NCBI GenBank assembly: GCA_963210315.1
Contig: OY723262.1
Location: 1,674,001 to 1,738,000, forward strand
Source of the DNA: Rhynchopus euleeides
Taxonomy: Eukaryota; Euglenozoa; Diplonemea; Diplonemida; Diplonemidae
Length of the DNA: 64,000 nt
Direction: 5' to 3'
Shown here: positions 44,501 through 50,959 of the stretch, piece after piece
Layout of the letters: every line of letters begins with the position of its first letter
Position numbering within the stretch: position 1 is the stretch's first letter
The notes under the pieces: model-generated
The model's input: the letters and a program-made list of their open reading frames with translations, nothing else
Database searches by the model: none
What the model was told of the DNA's origin: nothing
Program-made: the position numbers and the translations under genes

Positions 44501-45592
44501 TCCGCCCGGGCGCGCCCCCGCCGGCGGAAGCCCATCCCGAGCCGCATGCACGACACGCCGATGGGGCCCAGGCAGCCGAGTGCCCCGCACGACTCGTCGG
44601 GGGCTGCGCACCATCCAACGCGGGTGAAGGAGGAAGTGGCGGAGGAGCCGGTCGCTCCCGGCCAGGACGTGGAGATGCACCAGGGCGGAGGCTCCCAAAC
44701 CTCAAACACAGCCCCCTCTGGTGCGCCCTCCGCGACCCACGGCCACAGCGTGCCCCCGGCGGAGAGTGCCTCCCGGGCTGCCCCAGCCCCCATGCAGGGG
44801 CAGGCCCAACATGCAGAGTGCCCGCCGTCGGGGTCGGGGGCCACAGAGAACCACCAGGGCGGAGGCTCCCAAACCTCAAACACAGCCCCCTCTGGTGTGC
44901 CCTCTGCGGCTCCGGTCACGGCGGCAGGCGCCCAGCCGTCTGGCCCCGCTCAGGCCGCGCGGCGCCGCCAGGGCGGAGGCTCCCACACCTTCAACACAGC
45001 CCCCTCTGGCACCTCTGGCGGAACAGCCCCCGGTGGGGCTGGCGGGATCCAGGGGGTTGCTGCGACGATGATGCGCAACGCCGCGCAGGCCCGCCGGGAC
45101 GGGCAGCGCCGCAGCCGGACGGCCGCGTCCTCGAGACGCCTGGAGGAGCTGCGTCAGGGTGACGCGGCGGGCCCCATGGAGTTCGACGACGACCCGGCGA
45201 ACGTGTGGGAGCCCGAGGACGACCTCCAGGCCATCGACGCCTACGGGGACGACGAGACGCCCGCGGCGAACATCCCCGCTCTGCAGGAGCTTGCGGCGTC
45301 CCGTGTCTGGGCCGAGGGGGTGGTAGCGCGGGCCCGCGGCATGGCCCCCTGCGTCTCGATGGGAGGAGCCATCCCCCGCACCGTCGAGGCGTGGAGGCAC
45401 TGCTTCCACCCCAGCTATGGCCTTTGCCCCCTCTCGCCCAGGGTGGCAGGTGACGTAGCGGCGGAGTGGCTGCAGGCGCGCATCCTGCAAGGGGGCGCGC
45501 AGGCCGAGCCCGGGAACCAGACGAGGGAGCCGGGGGTCAGCCTGCGCGTCTACATGCGCAAGCTGCAGACGGAGGTGGAGCGGGGCGAGTAG
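38549..45592 (+). CDS. LINE polyprotein: OTU - zinc fingers - RT - endonuclease - OTU - zinc finger
   Basis: An uninterrupted 2347-codon ORF; the true start is uncertain. Residues 1-430 are Trp-rich with several hydrophobic segments. OTU-like domain 1 has the Asp-Cys box in ATGDCLFAAL (about residue 448) and the His in GNHYEGV (about 560). Zinc-finger-like motifs lie at about 615-690 (CPLTAC...HAQAH; CMWC...CVKC). Reverse transcriptase has GAGPSGLRADHL (about 900), KIDYANAFNMVNR (about 1025), RGVQQGDPLGPLLFS and YLDDG (about 1115). Then come a CHEC...HVFSC knuckle (about 1436) and a PD-(D/E)XK-like site in KPADVFLP...AIDVTVW (about 1495-1518). OTU-like domain 2 has GDCAFDAL (about 1754) and GHYVPL (about 1870). 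A Cys/His finger (about 1920-1956) and a tail with three QGGGSQTSNTAPSG-type repeats follow. No apurinic-type endonuclease is seen, so it belongs with the restriction-like-endonuclease LINEs (R2/NeSL-type); some LINEs in those groups are known to carry cysteine proteases. Confidence 0.85.
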   Translation: MIADRGGRDGLCPRCGGWWEGVSCGPPPVPGSPLPAYVFPPPSPELPPLGGYWGVGWVRATLGWAVVVAGTLGWSWWPAVFALSRCRARGWWAVGRRRATRLMHSVWGQSKAWRAAVVGGCCWVVAGGVERAWASSAAACWGFVFVWEPRWVALQGETAWAWWWGLGVLPVLLAAGLSPSRAARGISWALGRVSRVVRWLRVSGRAAGVLPGFTEACGLAAGLGGAAVIAAGALWVEVLSASDLRAGVVAASAYGLATGGWVLVGSAMVRQRRLANRRGWLPRWSWRARRRSRWVARRPRLEVLLPASVRRSEDRIGAGLDALRRVSRAERVAEVLPVLASAGALSGGVWGLGFLSLACLVWAGVEVAVTAARLRESEMRDAVTLDLWRSVQPMRRTRLLCATSERPPLFLGPRDLCGGDLEMEEDWTGVDEVLSQFGGSRVPNQATGDCLFAALTPTAALPSHDDIVGMRSELSRRAGDASVKPQLLRLLGDARRVEEYRAGLAGAAHGDHLALHLAAGAWDLSVVVVQEGRGQAIRVDPRRPKKQGPAPADVRVVALSGNHYEGVAMPLARRRALRESAAPAHLSPATCRDACPAALGEGAQEAEGAGLGDVRRRWFCPLTACAGSALHRHTPYSSKETLRKHAQAHADQGEEFPPSALRLLGMKKCMWCSKVMSTSLDSCVKCRPRGATPVVPNRRAPSAAEAADAGRLPPLESIHTERVGVSLSVPGAILRPAAVAYSQALWDVAANSSSTTAWLRLLLVPKTLFRTYRGGKKKQLLAKRAREEAIILWREGRASELWRRARTEAPGPGRVEAAPTWEETEEAVVQAARQGRYSAAMARTRSAGLAPATPATKAKLLAMHPEADSPAISAATRVVPADATPAEVFKALKGLPRGTGAGPSGLRADHLRELVQVEGVDVLPALTAVVNVLRRGEAPPQLARHIAGASLVALPKPDAGIRPIAVGETLRRLVAKTLTADVREQAGKLLLKGRQVGVAVDGGLEAATAVVKDFAARNRGADKVLLKIDYANAFNMVNRQAFIDAVRRDLPELSAWVEWCYASPSALIYRGEVLESQRGVQQGDPLGPLLFSLAIRQLTEDLGKLPGVEGSVWYLDDGTLMGSPGAVGHAFAILERRSAELGLVVARRKCEVISLNGHSVEGLRGAGLDVAATEKERATRMDLLHHNFEFLGAPVGDAEFCERVMDTKLREKFIPNLRQLHHLQDAQVAMTLLRHCEGFCKLVFQMRAIGYAGREYLRQYDKEIGMGLASVLGDRDGTLPDDARDQAALPVRLGGMGIRRSEDHITAAALAAASSFFPLCVQLDSGYRWDADAWRVAATAHNELVAEADWVDPHKRPGEPLRQRDLSLAIISRQHETLLAEADVLSKGRQLSASLPGAGAWVTVTPEQQFAMGREEYQVAARLRLGLVVFAPGSRCHECGDAMDVLGAHVFSCQASADRIKRHDAVKLGVLGLARDAGLGPQLEPNHLLLGGGKPADVFLPCGIGESRGRAIDVTVWSTCAESARQGAARARGYTASRAEASKHRKHGARCQEVEIAFSAFALEQSGGMGPEAVRLFRHLVSFAVDHKLGDRAELTRSWAARIVVPLMRAVGRSSLRRGALCTDLRSGQTRERVLPDPLVGVEPDYFFAPDTDLAPAPHFDGHMDAEDFMCDPDDAAGPEEPTPEPEPAPPRRPRPPPPPAEGDLPQPAGGVAADPLAQLLEWRGQTDGRLSLSSLQQQARLGLVEPDGWSFRVGDCAFDALATLGARSVKQSSGWLRQEAVRRAMRDPDLRMRVEEGPNQWAEQMMRAGSDDVRTWADFIALAAAARVTRCVVLVLIDNHQPMLLSPVGAGAVVDAHCLRRTGGQHGHYVPLVMPEPMRQHLAGLPPKPMAADVTGCDGDSPMQMVRQGGSAGQVEECEKCRRPFDRSARHHACGRCWRKVCASCAVRGERCPGYIDRVAVDVDAPDPAEQPAVTPDLREVLESARARPRRRKPIPSRMHDTPMGPRQPSAPHDSSGAAHHPTRVKEEVAEEPVAPGQDVEMHQGGGSQTSNTAPSGAPSATHGHSVPPAESASRAAPAPMQGQAQHAECPPSGSGATENHQGGGSQTSNTAPSGVPSAAPVTAAGAQPSGPAQAARRRQGGGSHTFNTAPSGTSGGTAPGGAGGIQGVAATMMRNAAQARRDGQRRSRTAASSRRLEELRQGDAAGPMEFDDDPANVWEPEDDLQAIDAYGDDETPAANIPALQELAASRVWAEGVVARARGMAPCVSMGGAIPRTVEAWRHCFHPSYGLCPLSPRVAGDVAAEWLQARILQGGAQAEPGNQTREPGVSLRVYMRKLQTEVERGE

Positions 45593-45632
45593 GCGGAGCA
45601 GCGTCCCCACCCCCACCACCCCCCCCCCCCTA

Positions 45633-46781
45633 GGGGGGGTCAAATGCCACCCTTTTACGTGGACAAACACGATTTTTCAAAAAACCGGCGCAGAGGCCCC
45701 AAAGCCCCCGTAAACCCTCCAAACCCCCCCAGATCGGTCCGGAAACCCATCGAACCCCACTTTTCCACCATTCCGGGCACCTCAGGTGCCCGAATTGGGG
45801 TACCTAAACTTTGTGCCACCGTTTGGTACCGGACAGTGCCACTGTGTGGGAGGTTGGAAAAGAAAATGCCCCAACACACCACATCTGAGGGTTGCAATGC
45901 ATGTTGCTTGCCAACCACGTCATCCGGTGGGTGTCAGGCGCTATGTAGGTGGCATTAGCCAGGTCTTCGATGTGTTCTGGCTTGTATATGTACCTCCCTG
46001 CCACCATGCACCGGGAGGCTGCCTGTAGGTACGGAACAAGTCCAGATGGTCGTGTGATTCCTGTGCAGCAGTGCTCCACAACCGGGATGTGTTGACAACG
46101 ACTGTTGCAACACGAGCTGTACATTCCGGGAACACACGAAGTGCGCTGTCGTGGTACCCATTGTGCCAGAATTGGTAGTTGCTGCGGTCTACTTTGCCTG
46201 GCCCAAGAGCACTGGTACTGAACGGTGCAATATGCGTGGCGAGGTGAATGCAACGGAAGGGCGCAAAGTCAATACAGCTCTCGGATGGCGGGTGGTGGTG
46301 CCACTAGTGTGTGACGTTCACTCGAGGATACAACGCATCACAATGAATCAGCAACCGTGGACCGAGTACAATACGCTCTCTGTGGCTGGTGTGGGGGACA
46401 AAGGCAGTGCCTGTGCCGCAGGCAGGGAGGTACATATACAAGCCAGAACACATCGAAGACCTGGCTCATGCCACCTACATAGCGCCTGACACCCACCGGA
46501 TGACGTGGTTGGCAAGCAACATGCATTGCAACCCTCAGATGTGGTGTGTTGGGGCATTTTCTTTTCCAACCTCCCACACAGTGGCACTGTCCGGTACCAA
46601 ACGGTGGCACAAAATTTAGGTACCCCAATTCGGGCACCTGAGGTGCCCGGAATGGTGGAAAAGTGGGGTTCGATGGGTTTCCGGACCGATCTGGGGGGGT
46701 TTGGAGGGTTTACGGGGGCTTTGGGGCCTCTGCGCCGGTTTTTTTGAAAAATCGTGTTTGTCACCCCCATTTGACCCCCCC
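45633..46781. mobile_element. Foldback element, copy 2
   Basis: A 1149-bp near-identical copy of 8742-9889, inserted in a C run just 40 bases after the LINE stop codon. TA lies at 45631-45632 and 46782-46783. Only a few substitutions and one extra T near 46745 distinguish it from copy 1, so both are recent. The insertion postdates the LINE. Confidence 0.9.
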
Positions 46782-47118
46782 TACCCCCCCCCCCCCCCCT
46801 CCCCCAGCGCTTTGCCGCTCGTGTGAGTACCGCCCTGACTGGGAGAAAGGGTAGGGCTGGTTGGGTTGGCGGAGTTGGGCGGATGGGCGAAACGGAAAAA
46901 TCGACGAGGTCGCAGCGTCAGGGCGTTCTGGGCTGGCTGGTGGTGGTTGGGACAAGACCGACGAGATTAGAAGCGGCACTGGTAGACGGGTTTTGAGGCC
47001 CCCCGCCCCCAGGTTCCCCCTGCCCACCTGGACGGACCCAAGTGCCTCACACCGGATCTCTCCCCACCCGGTGGTCCACCTGACGGATACGCGGAAAAAA
47101 TAAAAATTTCGGGCTAAT

Positions 47119-47370
47119 AGAAGCATACATGCTTCTATTAGCCTGGTAGAAAATATTGGGTATTTTTGGGGTTTTTGGGGGTTTTCCACCACAAAATTTC
47201 AATTTTTTCTACCAGGCTAATACAAGCATATATGCTTGTATTAGCCTGGTCAACAAAAATTGGGTTTTTAGTATGCTTGTATTCGCAGTATAGCCATTTA
47301 TAATTTTTCCAGAAAGCCCCGCATTATGCGAGCTGGCACGCTTAATACAAGCATATATGCTTGTATTTGC
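47119..47370. repeat. Three near-perfect palindromes of a GCATATATGC type
   Basis: GGCTAATAGAAGCAT/ATGCTTCTATTAGCC (about 47112-47143), GGCTAATACAAGCATA/TATGCTTGTATTAGCC (about 47215-47246, perfect 32 bp) and AATACAAGCATA/TATGCTTGTATT (about 47344-47367, perfect). They share a core and flank ~75-100 bp spacers. They could be ends of small nested elements. Confidence 0.75.
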
Positions 47371-47872
47371 CCCCCCCCAGTAATTTTGCTGTTCCGGCGA
47401 ATAATCGAAAATTAATTTTTAATTTTTGGAAATTAAAAAGTTAATTTTGGAAAATTGGCCATTTTTGGCCCTTTGAACACAAAAACGGACAAGTCGTAGG
47501 GGGACCCCAACACCCCAGATACCCCCTTCTGGGACCAAAAAGTGCACGAAAGGGGTTAAAACGGCCCAATTCGTTGATTTTGTGCATTTCCCTGCTAAAC
47601 AATGGTTTTTGTGTGGGCGAGTAGTTGTAGAAAATCGCGAAAAATGTCAAAAAATCGAAATTTTCACAGAGGCCCAAAAACGTGTTCCTGGGTGAAAAAT
47701 GTGACCAAACACCGATTTCTGGCCATTTCTGGGTGGTTTTTGGGGGTTTCTGGCCATCTTTCAGCGATTTTTCTGGTCAGCAGAACCCACCCAGAAGCCC
47801 TTAGAAAATGGCTGGTGGCAGTTTTGGGTCGAATTGAACAGAAGGACGAATGGCTCGCCAACTCTTTCGATA

Positions 47873-48071
47873 CCTACCACCCCCCGTGTATATGTCACCC
47901 CCCCCCCCAGGTGCAAAAATCGGGAGGGGGGTGACATGAACACACCTTTTAGGGGGTGACATAAACACGGGGGGTGGTAGGTTAGTGTATGTCACCCCCC
48001 GCCAGGGCCGCCTGGGGGGTGACATAAACACACCCCTTTTGGGGGGTGACATATACACGGGGGGTGGTAGG
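47873..48071. mobile_element. Short TA-flanked MITE (CCTACCACCCCCCGTGT)
   Basis: About 199 bp, with ends CCTACCACCCCCCGTGT / ACACGGGGGGTGGTAGG and TA at 47871-47872 and 48072-48073. The inside has two hairpins of GTCACCCCCC / GGGGGGTGAC blocks. The ends resemble the CCTGGGACCCCCCGTGT family, so a common transposase is likely. Confidence 0.85.
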
Positions 48072-48297
48072 TACACGAAAATTTGGGCATTTTCCGTTAC
48101 TCTGAACACATTCGCACACCATGAGAAAATTTCGAATTTGAGAGGCTGTGCCAAGCTCATCCCCTGTCTGCATCCCGGACCGTGGCCTATCGAACTGCCC
48201 GATTTTTCCCACTTTTCACCTTGCGTAGCTGGGGAGGGGCGATTAACTGCAATTAATTTCCGGAATTAATTTTTTGAAAAATTAATTCCGGAAATTA

Positions 48298-48626
48298 CCG
48301 TATACGTAAATATTTTGGAACGTAAATATTATGGAACGTAAATATTTTGGAACGCTGGTGGGTTGGCGTTCCAGATTTTTTTTGTTCCATAATATTTACA
48401 GGGCTTTCTGCGACTCCGGGACTTGGACCAGGTGATCGGACGGCATGCAGAGTCCCTGACGGGACCTACTCGTGCACTTTTCGCGCGATTCCTGACGCAA
48501 GCCGTCCTCACCACCGAGTCCCCAACTGGCCCTGTAAATATTTTGGAACGTAAATATTATGGAACGGACCGGCCAAAAATGGGCCCGTTCCATAATATTT
48601 ACGTTCCATAATATTTACGTATACGG
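48298..48626. mobile_element. TA-flanked MITE (CCGTATACGTAAATATT), copy 1
   Basis: 329 bp, with ends CCGTATACGTAAATATT and its complement and TA at 48296-48297 and 48627-48628. Subterminal GGAACGTAAATATT blocks are repeated. It is inserted in an AATTAATTTTT-rich palindromic segment. The same-length inverted copy is at 59127-59455. Confidence 0.9.
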
Positions 48627-48704
48627 TAATTAAAATTAATTTTTCAAAAAATTAACTTTTCGGATAGCAAAAATTAAAAATTACAAAAATTAATTTTCTG
48701 CCAT

Positions 48705-49022
48705 CTATGAGTTTCGTACCTTGCCTTTGTACCTGAACCACTCCCGACCGCATTCTTTCGTTCTTTGCCTTTTCTGCGGTGGTTCTGGCTCAGGTGGCAC
48801 GCATGTTGCCTTCCCCAGTGCCTCGGCAAGGTCTTTCTTGACCTGATTAGTGGGAATGTTGTGTTGTTGCGTCAGCAGAATGAGTTCAGCCACCTTCTGG
48901 GTGTAGTACTTCGATCGCATATGGGTCATTGTGAGTACTTCGTACGCCTGGGAGGCTGCATCGGCATTAGTAGGCAGCGTTGTAGATGCTTTTGCTTCGT
49001 CGATCTTAGCCTGTGAAGGCAC
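48705..49022 (-). CDS. ORF in the 12.5-kb element, unknown (downstream partner)
   Basis: 105 codons reading MPSQAKIDEAKASTTLPTNA, then helical sequence (SKYYTQKVAELILLTQQHNI) and a basic tail (PPQKRQRTKECGREWFRYKG). It follows the 49058-49909 ORF by ~35 bases on the same strand in another frame, so it may be its second exon or the C-terminal half of a frameshifted protein. No family is recognised. Confidence 0.4.
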   Translation of the reverse strand: MPSQAKIDEAKASTTLPTNADAASQAYEVLTMTHMRSKYYTQKVAELILLTQQHNIPTNQVKKDLAEALGKATCVPPEPEPPQKRQRTKECGREWFRYKGKVRNS

Positions 49023-49057
49023 GATTGGGATATTGTACGCCCTGAGAGCCGAAGTGG

Positions 49058-49909
49058 TTATGATTGTGCTGTGTAATTTGCGCCCCGCAGGATATGCACA
49101 CCACGCAGTCTCGACAACACGTATGAGAGTGTACCATGTGGGGACTCAACAAGGTCATTGGATCGGCATCTGCCTGCCGACTCAGCCCCCACACAGTGCG
49201 ACCGCAAGGTCGCCAGGGATGTCTCAACGCCAGGGGAATACCCTCCCCTGGCGTTGTACAACCCTACTCTCAACCCTCGGGTCCTCTCCTGGAGGCGGTG
49301 GTGGCGGGCCCGCAACGCTTCGTACTTCCGGTACAGACTGAGGTAGTCTGCCCGGCTGACCCGCTCATTGCTTCCTAGATCATCTGCTGCTCTGGAGCTG
49401 CCATCACTCTCACTGCCCACATCAGTTGGTGTGGGGGTAGGAGCAGGAGGAGTGGGAGGAGTAGGAGTGCAGGTGACATCTTTCTTGGCTAGCAAGGAAC
49501 GCCGCTTTTCCCGCACGTGCGTGCAGTTGATGCACCACTGCATATATCTGTCGTCACCACGTCCCACTCGCTCTCCTATGTACCCAGCCCGACGGAGCGC
49601 CCGAAATAATGTCGCCTCACCGATGTCGTGTGCCGTTTTCTTTTTACGCAGGTCTGCCACAACGCTCTCTGCCGAGACCCCGCACATCTCCCGTTTGGCG
49701 AGCGTCTTTCGAGCAAGGTACTCCTCTGCAGCAGCATCTGACACCTCTGCGAGGCCCTGGGCACGCGGCATGTGTTGCTCGGCGTGCTGAGTGAGCGTAG
49801 TGACACCCTTCCCTTGCAAAGAACGAAATAATGCGGTCGGGAGTGGTTCAGGTACAAAGGCAAGGTACGAAACTGAGGTACATTTTTTAGGACCCCAAAA
49901 AATCATCAC
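49058..49909 (-). CDS. ORF with Tc1-like helix-turn-helix in the 12.5-kb element
   Basis: 283 codons. The first ATG lies inside the right TIR, so translation probably starts further in. Around residues 75-115, SAESVVADLRKKKTAHDIGE followed by ATLFRALRRAGYIGERVG has the form of the second helix-turn-helix in Tc1/IS630-type transposases (serine/threonine before a recognition helix ending R-x-L-x-x-x-G-Y). A CINCTHVREKRR segment, a TP-rich linker (PTPPTPPAPTPTPTD), a coiled stretch (YLSLYRKYEALRARHHRLQE) and an unrecognised end follow. No DDE/D triad is visible. Position beside the TIR and TA flanks fit a transposon-encoded DNA-binding protein. That role is inferred. Confidence 0.5.
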   Translation of the reverse strand: MMIFWGPKKCTSVSYLAFVPEPLPTALFRSLQGKGVTTLTQHAEQHMPRAQGLAEVSDAAAEEYLARKTLAKREMCGVSAESVVADLRKKKTAHDIGEATLFRALRRAGYIGERVGRGDDRYMQWCINCTHVREKRRSLLAKKDVTCTPTPPTPPAPTPTPTDVGSESDGSSRAADDLGSNERVSRADYLSLYRKYEALRARHHRLQERTRGLRVGLYNARGGYSPGVETSLATLRSHCVGAESAGRCRSNDLVESPHGTLSYVLSRLRGVHILRGANYTAQS

Positions 49910-50051
49910 AAAAGTGCGTATCAGGTGTCACAAGTGGGCCCCAGACAGTTTCCGGGGGGGTATGGGTCGGATTTTCGGGTCAGATCAGGTATTAGGGCGG
50001 CTCTGATGGTATGTTGAAAATTTTGGTTTTGTACGGGCTTATGACCCCCCC
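49881..50051 (-). repeat. Right TIR of the 12.5-kb element
   Basis: Inverted counterpart of 37505-37687, ending GGCTTATGACCCCCCC, with TA at 50052-50053. Confidence 0.85.
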
Positions 50052-50056
50052 TAGGG

Positions 50057-50951
50057 CAGCGTTAAAAAAAACGCTAAAACGTTTCACGTTTTAAAACGTT
50101 TCGTTTTATGAAAACGGCACAGCTCGAAAAAAACGCGTTTTGAAACGTCATCAGTACTTGGGGTTTTTACTAGGGGAAGGGCCAGCCGTCCTGCAGTAAG
50201 TGGCGGCTTGCGATGAATACCACATCGCAGACGCCCAGATCGCAGCAGATTCGCCCTTCACCCAGCCCCACGCCGAATCAGCCCACGCCGAATCCTCAGG
50301 GCAATGCTGGTATGCACTGCCTCATGGTTTGAAGAGCTGGGTAATGACTAGCTTGCGGGTTTGCAGCACTAATATGGGATATCGATATCCTAATGGGGCA
50401 TCCCACATGGGTGATGGTCGCTATCCCACAGGGGAGGGCACGTGTTCTCACAGGGGGGAACACGCGCACTCCCGGTGTCCCGGTCGCTATCCCCGGTGGG
50501 ATATCCCATCCTGTTCTCCCACATGGGATATCCCAACCGTCCTGGCCACCGTGTGGCTATTCGCACAGACGGCTGTGAATGTTCGTGTAGTGCGTTCAAA
50601 GACAAGTCCTCACAGAGCGGAACCAGTGTCCTTCGGCCAGAAGTTGGGTCCTCTCTCTCAACCATCCGGTAATGGGAGTACGTTGAGCTGATCGAGATGG
50701 GTGCTGCTAGCAATGATCATGCCGGAAGTGTTCTCTCCCTGAATTTCCCACACCGTTCTGTCGCGCAAGCCACATTTCCCTTCACATTGCATGGGTGGGC
50801 TGCAGGCCACTTGGGCGTTTTTTTTGACGTTCCGCGAGATTCCAAAAAAACGCGTTTTTGATAAAAAACGAAAACGTTTTGATGTTTTGAAACGTTTCGT
50901 TTTGATGATTTTACCCAAAACGCGTTTTTGAGGCGTTTTGGTTAAACCCTG
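50057..50951. mobile_element. hAT-like non-autonomous element
   Basis: 895 bp. Ends CAGCGTTAAAA / TTAAACCCTG, subterminal AAAACGTTTC(G/A) / CGAAACGTTTT palindromic blocks on both sides, and an 8-bp direct duplication CCCTAGGG at 50049-50056 and 50952-50959. An 8-bp duplication with CAG-type ends is usual for hAT elements. The centre contains several GGGATATCCCA-like palindromes. It encodes no transposase. Confidence 0.75.
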
Positions 50952-50959
50952 CCCTAGGG

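Larger units (their letters stand above)
37505..50051. mobile_element. 12.5-kb composite bounded by ~180-bp terminal inverted repeats
   Basis: Left TIR 37505-37687 and right TIR 49881-50051 are inverted copies over about 180 bp, starting GGGGGGGTCATAAGCC, with an ~11-bp gap in one arm. TA lies on both outer edges (37503-37504 and 50052-50053) within a G-run target. Inside are a LINE (about 38.0-45.6 kb), a foldback element inserted just after the LINE stop, a 200-bp MITE, a 329-bp MITE, AT-rich palindromes and minus-strand ORFs next to the right TIR. The native core is probably ~3-4 kb with the rest nested. Alternatively, two solo TIR-bearing elements could by chance flank the region in opposite orientation. 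Confidence 0.65.
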
